This document shows, piece by piece, positions 1 through 6,751 of a DNA stretch of 9,400 bases (its first letter is position 1; each line of letters starts with the position of its first letter). The notes beneath the pieces were generated by a model. It made no database searches, was not told the origin of the DNA, and worked only from the letters and a program-made list of their open reading frames with translations. The DNA is from Bacteroidales bacterium (GTDB lineage: Bacteria > Bacteroidota > Bacteroidia > Bacteroidales > UBA7960): assembly GCA_007132395.1 (NCBI GenBank), contig SLOR01000204.1:1-9400 (forward strand), written 5' to 3'. The position numbers and the translations under genes are program-made.

Positions 1-957
1 CCTCACCCCAAGGCAAAAAAATGCTCCTCCCTCACCGTAAAAATGATCAACGAGGCCATTGCAAAATACAATGTGCCCGAAGGACTGGTGCAGGTGATTG
101 AAGAACCTTCCGTGGAGCTTACCCGTGAGCTGATGGAAAACTGCGACGTGGTAGTGGCTACCGGAGGCATGAACATGGTAAAATCTGCCTATTCCTCAGG
201 AAAGCCTTCCTATGGGGTGGGAGCCGGCAACGTGCAGGTAATTCTCGACAGGGAAATTGACTTTGAAGATGCTGCCCGCAAAATCATTACCGGACGTGTT
301 TTCGACAATGGTATTATCTGCTCAGGAGAGCAAAGCTTTATCTACCATAAGGAAGACCGCGATGCGGTGATGACGGCCTTTGAGAAAAACGGTGCTTTCC
401 TTGTGGACGACAGCCGCAAAGAAGACCTGGTGAATGTTATATTTGAAGACGGACACCTGAGAAGAGAAGCCGTTGGAAAATCGGCTATACAAATTGCTCA
501 GATGGCAGGAATCGATGTTCCGGCAACCACCAGGGTATTGGTGGTAAATGCACACGGTATCGGCCCCGACGACATTGTCTGCAAAGAAAAAATGTGCCCT
601 GTGCTGTCTGCTTTCCCCTATCAAACCCTTGATGAGGCCATTTCCATTGCCAAAATCAACCTGCAGATGGAGGGCAACGGGCACACCGCGGGTATCCACT
701 CCAACAACCAGGAGAATATCCTCAGGGCCGGAAGCAGTATCTCCGTTTCCCGCTTTATTGTAAACGCTCCCTGCGCCACTACAGCCGGAGGCAACATCCA
801 GAACGGACTTCCTTTTACCAATACATTGGGTTGCGGTACATGGGGCAACAACTCCATCTCCGAAAACTTCACCTACAAGCACTTGCTCAACATAACCCGG
901 GTTGCTTCATTGTCGCCCAATATAGAAGTGCCTTCCGACGATGTCATCTGGAGTTAA
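1..957 (+). CDS. sucD: CoA-acylating aldehyde dehydrogenase, succinate-semialdehyde dehydrogenase type (5' end outside window)
   Basis: NAD(P)-dependent enzyme that interconverts an acyl-CoA and its aldehyde in the cytoplasm, probably succinyl-CoA and succinate semialdehyde. The reading frame is open from base 1 and already inside the conserved PHPKAKK segment, so the ATG at 43 is internal and the true start lies upstream. About 318 residues are visible; relatives of 450-470 residues suggest roughly 135 are missing. The catalytic cysteine is in NGIICSGEQS (codon 319-321). Further family motifs are CKEKMCPVL, GHTAGIHS, and TLGCGTWGNNSISEN near the C-terminus. The family usually reads CSSEQS or CASEQS, so the Gly here is a small deviation. 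From memory the closest resemblance is to Clostridium kluyveri and Porphyromonas SucD; EutE-type acetaldehyde or butyraldehyde dehydrogenases are the alternative. Only an AdhE-like ALDH half is present, with no alcohol dehydrogenase fusion. Two stop codons in tandem end the gene. The butyryl-CoA dehydrogenase and Etf genes that follow favour a 4-hydroxybutyrate to butyrate role. Family call is firm, substrate is inferred. Confidence 0.5.
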   Translation, partial: PHPKAKKCSSLTVKMINEAIAKYNVPEGLVQVIEEPSVELTRELMENCDVVVATGGMNMVKSAYSSGKPSYGVGAGNVQVILDREIDFEDAARKIITGRVFDNGIICSGEQSFIYHKEDRDAVMTAFEKNGAFLVDDSRKEDLVNVIFEDGHLRREAVGKSAIQIAQMAGIDVPATTRVLVVNAHGIGPDDIVCKEKMCPVLSAFPYQTLDEAISIAKINLQMEGNGHTAGIHSNNQENILRAGSSISVSRFIVNAPCATTAGGNIQNGLPFTNTLGCGTWGNNSISENFTYKHLLNITRVASLSPNIEVPSDDVIWS

Positions 958-960
958 TAA

Positions 961-1022
961 TTTTCCTTGGCCGGGCCGCTTGTCAGAGGCGGCCCGCCAT
1001 GGAAAACCCAATTGTTTTATTT
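961..1022 (+). terminator. Long GC-rich hairpin after the aldehyde dehydrogenase gene
   Basis: A perfect 7-bp core (GGGCCGC with GCGGCCC) encloses a 9-nt loop. It extends outward through a one-base bulge and one mismatch to a stem of about 18 pairs ending in TTTT/AAAA (961-1006). A T-rich stretch (1012-1022) follows. The shape fits a rho-independent terminator, possibly bidirectional because of the flanking A and T runs. It begins 3 nt after the stop codon. The tail is interrupted by an A, so partial read-through into the next gene is possible. Confidence 0.5.
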
Positions 1023-1067
1023 ATGCAGATTATTATTCGATTGACACACACATAACAACAAGAAATC

Positions 1068-2207
1068 ATGAACTTTCATTTAACAAAAGAACAAACACTG
1101 TTTGAGCAAATGATCAAAGGCTTTGCGGAAAAAGAAGTGAAGCCCCTTGCCGCCGAAGTTGATGAACTGGAGCGCTTCCCGGAAGAAACCGTAGAAAAAA
1201 TGGCCCGCGTAGGATTGCTGGGCATTCCCGTGCCTGCCGAACTGGGCGGTGCCGGAGGGAATAATGTGATGTATGCCCAGGCAGTGGAAGAACTGTCTGT
1301 TGCCTGCGCCACCACCGGCGTTATCGTTTCAGCCCACACTTCTCTGTGTATCGCCCCCATCCTGGAGAGCGGTACTCCCGAGCAGAAAAAGAAATATCTG
1401 CCCCGCCTGGCTTCAGGCGAATGGCTGGGTGCTTTCGGTCTTACCGAGCCCAATGCCGGGACCGACGCTTCGGCACAGCAAACCACAGCGGTGGAAGATG
1501 GTGATAATTACATCATCAATGGCTCCAAAATATTCATTACCAATGCGGAATATGCCCACGTGTATATCATTTTTGCCATGACTGATAAATCGCAGGGGGT
1601 AAAAGGAATCACCGCATTTATCATTGAAAAGGGAACCCCGGGTTTCACCTTTGGCAAGAAGGAAAAGAAAATGGGCATCCGCGGAAGTGCCACTTCCGAG
1701 CTGATTTTCGAAAACTGCATCATCCCGAAGGAAAACATGCTGGGCAAGGTAGGCAAAGGTTTTGGCATTGCCATGAAAACCCTTGATGGCGGACGTATTG
1801 GTATAGCAGCCCAGGCGCTGGGTATTGCCCAGGGAGCGCTGAACGAAACCGTAAAATATATCAAGGAGCGTAAACAGTTTGGCAAACCCCTTTCTGCTTT
1901 CCAGAACACCCAGTTCCAGATTGCCGATATGCAAACCCGTATCAGCGCTGCCAGACTTCTGGTGCGTTCGGCTGCCTTTAAAAAAGACCAGGGAGAGAAA
2001 TACTCTGCCGATGCTGCCATGGCCAAGCTTTATGCTGCTGAGGTTGCCATGGACGTGGCCAGCAAGGCCATTCAGCTGCATGGTGGGTACGGTTACACCC
2101 GCGAATATCCTGTGGAGAGAATGTTGCGCGATGCCAAAATCACCGAGATTTACGAAGGTACTTCTGAGGTGCAGAAAATGGTAATTGCGGCTAATTTGCT
2201 CAAATAA
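1068..2207 (+). CDS. bcd: Short-chain acyl-CoA dehydrogenase, butyryl-CoA dehydrogenase type
   Basis: FAD enzyme of the acyl-CoA dehydrogenase family. In a fermenter it would run in reverse, reducing crotonyl-CoA to butyryl-CoA with electrons from EtfAB. At 379 residues it has the normal length of a soluble short-chain member. The N-terminal helical domain is followed by the first family signature, GAFGLTEPNAGTD, in the middle beta domain. The C-terminal helical domain carries the second signature, from QLHGGYGYTREYP to YEGTSEVQ. The Glu of YEGTSE (about residue 363) is at the position of the catalytic base in butyryl-CoA dehydrogenases. The ATG at 1068 gives the usual N-terminus (helix with LTKEQ). 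Only weak purine-rich sequence precedes it, as is common in Bacteroidota. EtfB and EtfA, its expected electron partners, lie downstream, which supports the butyryl-CoA assignment over isovaleryl- or glutaryl-type relatives. Chain-length specificity is inferred from context. Confidence 0.5.
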   Translation: MNFHLTKEQTLFEQMIKGFAEKEVKPLAAEVDELERFPEETVEKMARVGLLGIPVPAELGGAGGNNVMYAQAVEELSVACATTGVIVSAHTSLCIAPILESGTPEQKKKYLPRLASGEWLGAFGLTEPNAGTDASAQQTTAVEDGDNYIINGSKIFITNAEYAHVYIIFAMTDKSQGVKGITAFIIEKGTPGFTFGKKEKKMGIRGSATSELIFENCIIPKENMLGKVGKGFGIAMKTLDGGRIGIAAQALGIAQGALNETVKYIKERKQFGKPLSAFQNTQFQIADMQTRISAARLLVRSAAFKKDQGEKYSADAAMAKLYAAEVAMDVASKAIQLHGGYGYTREYPVERMLRDAKITEIYEGTSEVQKMVIAANLLK

Positions 2208-2218
2208 AAACCACATGG

Positions 2219-2263
2219 ACTTCAGGACTGCAGAAAGGCTCAGCTGCCACTTCAGGACCTGAA
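2219..2263. repeat. 10-bp direct repeat with an adjoining palindrome between bcd and etfB
   Basis: ACTTCAGGAC occurs twice, at 2219-2228 and 2249-2258, 30 bp apart. The second copy continues into a perfect 13-bp palindrome, TTCAGG-A-CCTGAA (2251-2263). The CCTGAA arm could pair with TTCAGG from either copy, giving two alternative hairpins. The 160-bp gap also holds a CAGGAG/CTCCTG hairpin (2313-2335) shortly before etfB. It could be an RNA processing or stability structure, an operator, or chance; no function is claimed. Confidence 0.5.
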
Positions 2264-2367
2264 ATTCACAGATTTTTATAGCGATAGTTAAATTTCTGAA
2301 CGTAAAATATTGCAGGAGCCATTCAGTTTCTCCTGATAAAATGGCCCGGCGTAAAAAAATATATAAC

Positions 2368-3150
2368 ATGAACATAGTAGTTTGCATAAAGCAAGTACCT
2401 GATACTACAGAAATAAAAATCAATCCTGTTACAGGTACGCTCATCAGGGATGGGGTTCCCAGCATTATCAACCCCGACGACAAGGCCGGACTGGAGCTGG
2501 CGCTGCGCATGAAAGACCAGTTTGGTGCGCACATTACCGTAATTACCATGGGGCCACCCCAGGCCGACAATGCCTTGCGCGAAGCCCTGGCCATGGGAGT
2601 GGATGATGCTATCCACCTCACCGACCGCAAGTTTGCCGGTGCCGACACCCTGGCCACCTCTCATGCGTTGGCCGGTGCACTGAGAAACCTTTCCTGCGAT
2701 CTTATCATTACCGGTCGCCAGGCCATTGATGGCGATACCGCACAGGTAGGACCGCAGATTGCCGAACACCTTGACATTGCCCAGGTATCTTACCTGCGCA
2801 AACTCGACTACGACGGCAAAGGAACTTTCACCATCGAAAGAACCGTTGAGGATGGTTACGAAATCCTGGAAACAGAAGCTCCCTGCCTGGTTACCGTTTT
2901 GTCTGATGCCTATCCTTCAAGGTATATGACCGTAAAAGGAATCATGGAAGCGTATGCCAAAGAGGTGAAAGTATGGGGATTCAATGAGATTGAAGTGAAA
3001 GAAGAAGTGCTGGGTCTGAAAGGGTCTCCCACCAAGGTGCACAAAGCCTTCAGCCGCGGAGTGAAAGCCGCCGGCGAGCTTTATGAGCTGGATACAGATG
3101 AAGCGGTGGGTACCATCATCAGCAAGCTGAAAGAAAAATTCATTATTTAA
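2368..3150 (+). CDS. etfB: Electron transfer flavoprotein beta subunit
   Basis: Beta subunit of the EtfAB heterodimer that passes electrons to or from acyl-CoA dehydrogenase. The 260-residue protein starts MNIVVCIKQVPDTTE, the standard N-terminus of the family. I therefore chose the ATG at 2368; the in-frame ATG at 2341 would add only nine basic, unconserved residues. The segment GRQAIDGDTAQVGP (about 116-129) and GADTLATS (about 91-98) closely resemble, from memory, EtfB of Acidaminococcus fermentans, which binds a second FAD and bifurcates electrons. Non-bifurcating EtfB usually has a different residue set at that loop and binds AMP. Flavin-based bifurcation (NADH oxidised, ferredoxin and crotonyl-CoA reduced) is thus likely but not proven. 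etfA follows after 14 nt, so the two are co-transcribed. Confidence 0.5.
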   Translation: MNIVVCIKQVPDTTEIKINPVTGTLIRDGVPSIINPDDKAGLELALRMKDQFGAHITVITMGPPQADNALREALAMGVDDAIHLTDRKFAGADTLATSHALAGALRNLSCDLIITGRQAIDGDTAQVGPQIAEHLDIAQVSYLRKLDYDGKGTFTIERTVEDGYEILETEAPCLVTVLSDAYPSRYMTVKGIMEAYAKEVKVWGFNEIEVKEEVLGLKGSPTKVHKAFSRGVKAAGELYELDTDEAVGTIISKLKEKFII

Positions 3151-3164
3151 AACTCATTTGAAGC

Positions 3165-4157
3165 ATGGAAAACTCATTATATAAAGGCGTTTACGTTTTC
3201 GCCGAACAACGCAACGGAGAAATTCAAAAAGTAGCCCTTGAGCTTATTGGCAAAGCCAGGGATCTGGCAGCCGACCTCAACGAGAAGGTGTATGCCGTAT
3301 TGCTGGGGCATAATATTGCTTCGCAGGCACAAATGCTCATAGAGCATGGTGCGGATGTGGTAATTTGCGCCGATGCCCCCGAGCTGGAAAATTACCTTAC
3401 CGAACCTTATACCCAGGCCATGTGCCATATCATTGACCAGCACAAGCCTGATATTATGCTCATTGGCGCCACCACCACCGGACGCGATTTGGGTCCACGT
3501 GTATCGGCAAGGGTAGCAACCGGCCTTACCGCCGACTGCACCAAGCTTGAAATTGGTGAAGACAAGCACCTGCTCATGACCCGCCCTGCTTTCGGAGGCA
3601 ACCTCATGGCAACCATCGTATGCAAGGATCACCGGCCACAAATGAGTACTGTTCGCCCCGGGGTAATGCAAAGCCTTGAAGCAGATGCTCAGCGTCAGGG
3701 TGAAGTAATCATGGCAGAAGTGCCTTTTGAAACAAAAAAATTCAAGGTGAAGCTGGTGAAAAGTGTGAAAGAGAAGAGCAACAAAATCGATATCAGCGAA
3801 GCAAAAATTCTGATCTCCGCCGGAAGAGGCGTGGGCTGCTGCGATGGTTTGAAGCTGGTAAAAGAACTGGCAGAAACTTTAGATGCGCAGGTGTCTGCTT
3901 CCAGAGCCGTGGTGGATTGTGGTCTGGTAGGACACGACCAGCAGGTAGGACAAACCGGCAAAACCGTGCGCCCCGACCTGTATTTTGCCGCCGGCATTTC
4001 GGGCGCCATTCAGCACCTGGCAGGGATGGAAGAATCGGGCTACATTGTGGCCATCAATAAAGATAAATTTGCACCCATATTCCAGGTGGCCGACCTTGGA
4101 ATTGTGGGAGATGCCCGCCAGATTTTAAAGCAACTCAATGACAGGTTGAGGAATTGA
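3165..4157 (+). CDS. etfA: Electron transfer flavoprotein alpha subunit
   Basis: Alpha subunit of the Etf heterodimer, carrying the FAD that delivers electrons to the acyl-CoA dehydrogenase. It is 330 residues, the usual size for the form without an N-terminal ferredoxin extension. Residues 1-190 form the N-terminal alpha/beta domain, with GATTTGRDLGPRVSARVATG at about 101-120. The C-terminal FAD domain starts near 215 (ISAGRGVG). It has the diagnostic SRAVVDCGLVGHDQQVGQTG (246-265) and YFAAGISGAIQHLAGM (273-288), followed by INKDKFAPIFQVADLGIVGD. These give a secure family call. It lies 14 nt after etfB and is the last gene before a strong terminator, so it closes the fermentation block. Confidence 0.5.
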   Translation: MENSLYKGVYVFAEQRNGEIQKVALELIGKARDLAADLNEKVYAVLLGHNIASQAQMLIEHGADVVICADAPELENYLTEPYTQAMCHIIDQHKPDIMLIGATTTGRDLGPRVSARVATGLTADCTKLEIGEDKHLLMTRPAFGGNLMATIVCKDHRPQMSTVRPGVMQSLEADAQRQGEVIMAEVPFETKKFKVKLVKSVKEKSNKIDISEAKILISAGRGVGCCDGLKLVKELAETLDAQVSASRAVVDCGLVGHDQQVGQTGKTVRPDLYFAAGISGAIQHLAGMEESGYIVAINKDKFAPIFQVADLGIVGDARQILKQLNDRLRN

Positions 4158-4180
4158 CCCTTGTTGTCAATATGTGTGAG

Positions 4181-4213
4181 AAGCCCGGTGTGTAATGCAC
4201 CGGGCTTTATTAA
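4181..4213 (+). terminator. Rho-independent-type terminator after etfA
   Basis: A perfect 10-bp stem, AAGCCCGGTG paired with CACCGGGCTT (4181-4190 and 4198-4207), has a 7-nt loop and is followed by TATT. It lies 23 nt after the etfA stop. The U-tail is short, but the stem is clean, GC-rich and correctly placed. Confidence 0.5.
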
Positions 4214-4292
4214 CCGGAGAGGCCTCGAGAACTCTCTTAATCTCTCAAGCTCGGTCATCAAGAACTCTTTTGCGCCTGAAATACAAATTATG

Positions 4293-4310
4293 TTGTTAAT
4301 ATTTTCACAA
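4293..4310. promoter_or_regulatory. Rex-like operator upstream of the sigma-54 activator gene
   Basis: TTGTTAA-tatt-TTCACAA is an 18-bp inverted repeat with 7-bp arms, a 4-bp spacer and one mismatched pair. Published Rex operators read TTGTGAA or TTGTTAA, N4, TTCACAA or TTAACAA, and every arm base here is an allowed consensus base. Rex is a repressor that leaves DNA when NADH is high. The site lies just upstream of a Bacteroidota-type -7 box at 4326-4333, overlapping the -33 region, a position expected to repress. Motif seen; Rex binding inferred. Confidence 0.5.
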
Positions 4311-4333
4311 CCCGATTTTTATTCGTATTTTTG
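4302..4333 (+). promoter_or_regulatory. Candidate housekeeping promoter (Bacteroidota type) for the activator gene
   Basis: TATTTTTG at 4326-4333 matches the Bacteroidota -7 consensus TAnnTTTG exactly. A TTTTC stretch at 4302-4306 is a weak -33 box (consensus TTTG) at suitable spacing. The predicted transcript would have a leader of about 110 nt before the ATG at 4453. The weak -33 keeps confidence moderate. Confidence 0.5.
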
Positions 4334-4452
4334 CATATTAACCTGATAAGCACAAGTTGATTAACCCGTCACAAATACGGAGCATACTTCAGGATATCAT
4401 TAGCCCTTACGCAGGCTAAATAATAGGTGTAAAAGAATGAAAGGAATTTTCC

Positions 4453-6366
4453 ATGAAGCACGATGTCATCCAAAAATCCCATGCACGAAGCATCTTGAAT
4501 GGTCTGGAAGAAGATCGGTTGTTTCCGCGCAAAATTCTTAGGGGCAGGGAACTGGAAATTCTCCTGGACAATAACCAATACCTCATTGAAACATCTCTGC
4601 CTTTTATCAAAAATCTCTACACTTTGGTAAAGGGTTCCGGATTCGTAATTACGCTCACCGACAGCGAAGGATGCATTCTTGAACTTACCGGAGATACTGA
4701 CACAATGCGCGATGCCAGCCTTTTCGAAATGATTCCCGGGGCTTACATGAATGAAGAAAGTGTTGGAACCAACGCCATGGCACTGGCCATTGAAGAAGAT
4801 CGCCCTATTCAGCTTACTGCCCAGGAACATTTTATCAATGCCTATCACCGCTGGACATGTTCCTCTTCTCCCATACATAACATAGATGAAGAGATTATTG
4901 GCGTTCTCAATTTGATGGGTAAAAAAGACCAGGTGCATCCGCATACTTTAGGGCTTGTGGTGGCCACAGTCAACTCTATCGAGCAGCAATTCCGCAACCT
5001 AAAACTCAATAAAGACCTGAGCGAGACTTCCGGGTTCCTGGACGCCGTAATCAACAACCTCTCTTATGCTACATTTACCCTCAACACCCTGGGCTACATT
5101 AACCGGGTAAACAAAACCGCAGTAAAAATTTTTGACATCAGTCGCTCCGAACTTTTTGGGAAACATATTAGCAAGTACCTGAACCGCTGGCAGGAAATAT
5201 GGAATGCGGTTCAGTCTGGCGATAAGATGCTCGACGAAGAGGTAACCGTCCATGGCATGCCCAAAAGCGGTGTTTTTGTGATGAGTGCCATGCCCATTCT
5301 CACAGAAGACAACCAATTCAATGGTGTGGTACTTACTTTTCGTGATATGAAAAGAGTCTACAACATGGTGAATAAATACACCGGCATGAAAGCGCATTAC
5401 ACCTTCAGCGACATCATTGGATCGAGTCCCAATATGCGTCGGCTAATAGAGTTTGCAGAAAAAGTATCTGACAGCCCCTCAACGATTCTTATCAATGGGG
5501 AAAGTGGTACGGGAAAAGAAGTATTTGCCCAGTCTATACACAATGCCAGCTCGCGGCGCGACGCTGGGTTTGTGGCAGTAAACTGCGGGGCCATTCCCGA
5601 ACAGCTTTTCGAAAGTGAACTTTTTGGCTATGACGACGGAGCCTTTACCGGGGCACGCAAGGGGGGTAAGCCCGGCAAATTTGAACTGGCCAACGGCGGA
5701 ACCCTGTTTCTGGACGAAGTGGGAGAGATGCCCACCGACATGCAGGTGAAGCTGCTTAGAGCATTGCAGGAGGGAGTGATTACCCGCGTGGGAGGCAACA
5801 AACCCATCCCCGTGGATGTGCGTATTATCGCTGCTACCAACAAAGACCTCAAGATGTTGGTGGATGAAAAGAAATTTCGCCTCGACCTTTACTACCGGCT
5901 AAGCGTTATCCCTTTAAAAATTCCTGCTTTGCGCGAGAGAGGAGAAGATATCCGCACACTGATTGAGTTCTTCCTGCGCTCCAAAGCCTTCAAACTCAAG
6001 AAAAATATCCCTGAACTGGACAGTGAGGTATATCAAATACTCATGCGATACGAGTGGCCTGGTAACGTACGCGAGCTCGAAAACTTTATTGAGAAAACCG
6101 TAAACCTCGATGGTGCCATTATGCTGGATGTCGAAAATGAACAAGCATTCAGGCAAAAATACCTAAACCCAGAAGCAACTAAGAAGGGCAAGGATTCGGT
6201 AATGGCTGATTCCTCTCCTATTCGCTCACTGGCCGAAATAGAAAAAGATGCTATCCTCTGCACGCTTGAACGGCTCAATGGCAACAAAACCCAGGTGGCC
6301 AAACTACTGGGCATTGGCCGCAATACCCTTTACCTAAAAGCCAAGCAATACGGCATCAGGCTGTAG
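4453..6366 (+). CDS. Sigma-54-dependent transcriptional activator (GAF-PAS-AAA+-Fis, AcoR-like)
   Basis: Bacterial enhancer-binding protein that opens sigma-54 promoters by ATP hydrolysis. The 637-residue protein starts at an ATG with AAAGGA 7 nt upstream, one of the few good ribosome sites here. Residues 1-185 are an AcoR-type GAF sensor (EESVGTNAMALAI at 101-113, AQEHF at 123-127, TCSSSPI at 135-141). A PAS domain spans about 190-305. The AAA+ domain (about 318-550) has Walker A GESGTGKE (349-356), the sigma-54 contact loop GAFTGA (396-401), Walker B GGTLFLDE (415-422), IIAATNKDL, and the arginine-finger region FRLDLYYRLSVIP. A Fis-type HTH (about 609-635, NKTQVAKLLGIGRNTLYLK) ends the protein. 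All catalytic motifs are intact. No receiver domain is present, so it senses a ligand directly rather than through a kinase. It lies between the butyrate and hydrogen-sensor blocks and could act on either; a sigma-54-like promoter occurs 286 bp downstream. The ligand cannot be told from sequence. Confidence 0.5.
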   Translation: MKHDVIQKSHARSILNGLEEDRLFPRKILRGRELEILLDNNQYLIETSLPFIKNLYTLVKGSGFVITLTDSEGCILELTGDTDTMRDASLFEMIPGAYMNEESVGTNAMALAIEEDRPIQLTAQEHFINAYHRWTCSSSPIHNIDEEIIGVLNLMGKKDQVHPHTLGLVVATVNSIEQQFRNLKLNKDLSETSGFLDAVINNLSYATFTLNTLGYINRVNKTAVKIFDISRSELFGKHISKYLNRWQEIWNAVQSGDKMLDEEVTVHGMPKSGVFVMSAMPILTEDNQFNGVVLTFRDMKRVYNMVNKYTGMKAHYTFSDIIGSSPNMRRLIEFAEKVSDSPSTILINGESGTGKEVFAQSIHNASSRRDAGFVAVNCGAIPEQLFESELFGYDDGAFTGARKGGKPGKFELANGGTLFLDEVGEMPTDMQVKLLRALQEGVITRVGGNKPIPVDVRIIAATNKDLKMLVDEKKFRLDLYYRLSVIPLKIPALRERGEDIRTLIEFFLRSKAFKLKKNIPELDSEVYQILMRYEWPGNVRELENFIEKTVNLDGAIMLDVENEQAFRQKYLNPEATKKGKDSVMADSSPIRSLAEIEKDAILCTLERLNGNKTQVAKLLGIGRNTLYLKAKQYGIRL

Positions 6367-6586
6367 CTCTTTCCGGAGTAACGGTATTCATGAGATTTCT
6401 CTTTTCTGTCCATTATCTTTTTGAGAACCTTTGCTGATGAGTTCTTAAATATGAAAACCTTATTCGTAAAGCAGCAACCTTACTGGCAGCAAATATTCAA
6501 CTCTTCGAGGAGTTTCCTGTCATTATTTATTACAACGTCATAAAACAATACACCCCCACCCTTCTTCATTGCTCCAATTTAGGACA

Positions 6587-6604
6587 CCATGGGCTTGCCC
6601 TTGG
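6587..6604. promoter_or_regulatory. Imperfect 18-bp dyad, candidate enhancer (UAS) for a sigma-54 activator
   Basis: CCATGGGC-TT-GCCCTTGG has 8-bp arms with one mismatch. Its centre is about 82 bp upstream of the start site predicted from the -24/-12 element at 6652-6667. Enhancer-binding proteins usually bind dyads 80-200 bp upstream. No second copy was found in the other intergenic regions, so binding by the adjacent activator is only a suggestion. Confidence 0.5.
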
Positions 6605-6651
6605 ATTGAAAAACACGTTCATTATACTGACAAACAACCCTATAAGCTTGT

Positions 6652-6667
6652 TGGCACACATTGTGAA
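6652..6667 (+). promoter_or_regulatory. Sigma-54-like -24/-12 promoter of the hydrogen-sensor operon
   Basis: TGGCACACATTGTGAA is compared with the consensus TGGCACR-N4-TTGCW. The -24 half TGGCAC is perfect. The -12 half GTGAA keeps the invariant-position G at the correct spacing but has A where GC is normally found. The predicted start is near 6678 and gives a leader of about 74 nt to the ATG at 6752. A sigma-54 activator gene immediately upstream strengthens the case. The -12 deviation is the main weakness. Confidence 0.5.
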
Positions 6668-6682
6668 TATAGCAAAATACAA

Positions 6683-6700
6683 TTGTTAACTAATTAACAA
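6683..6700. promoter_or_regulatory. Perfect Rex-like operator in front of the hydrogen-sensor operon
   Basis: TTGTTAA-ctaa-TTAACAA is a perfect 7-4-7 inverted repeat, identical to the clostridial form of the Rex operator. It lies immediately downstream of the predicted sigma-54 start, where a bound repressor would block initiation or elongation. A single TTGTGAA half-site (6661-6667), overlapping the -12 element, lies exactly 22 bp upstream of it, two helical turns away. Its other half is not conserved. No rex gene is in the window. Confidence 0.5.
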
Positions 6701-6751
6701 CACTGCAAATATTACCTGCGCCTTCTGTATTCACTTAAAAAACAAAAAGAT

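Larger units (their letters stand above)
6367..6751 (+). other. 385-bp intergenic control region before the hydrogen-sensor operon
   Basis: No convincing gene on either strand. Its first part is unremarkable apart from a weak hairpin at 6499-6514 (AACTC/GAGTT around a TCGA-type loop) that could end the activator transcript but has no U-tract. The second part is dense in signals, listed separately: an 18-bp dyad (6587-6604), a sigma-54-like promoter (6652-6667) and a Rex-like operator (6683-6700). Base composition turns AT-rich toward the 3' end, which would ease promoter opening or bending. Confidence 0.5.

Noticed and set aside
1041..1058. Degenerate Rex-like site TTGACAC-acac-ATAACAA just before bcd
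   Set aside because: Spacing is right and one arm is good, but the other arm matches at only 4 of 7 positions. A CA-repeat tract makes chance likely. It would be worth including in a genome-wide matrix scan.
2341..2367. Alternative etfB start adding nine residues
   Set aside because: The extra residues are basic and unconserved, while the protein from 2368 begins exactly as the family does.
1413..2657. Long minus-strand open frame (414 codons) opposite bcd and etfB
   Set aside because: It mirrors two secure genes and crosses their intergenic gap. Its product shows no family motif. Codon structure on the + strand explains it.
4161..4346. 61-codon open frame after etfA
   Set aside because: It runs through the terminator hairpin, the Rex-like site and the promoter box, has no recognisable motif, and is best explained as chance.
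6484..6499. Second sigma-54-like element beginning TGGCAG
   Set aside because: The -24 half deviates and the -12 half lacks the GC doublet, so it is much weaker than the element at 6652-6667.
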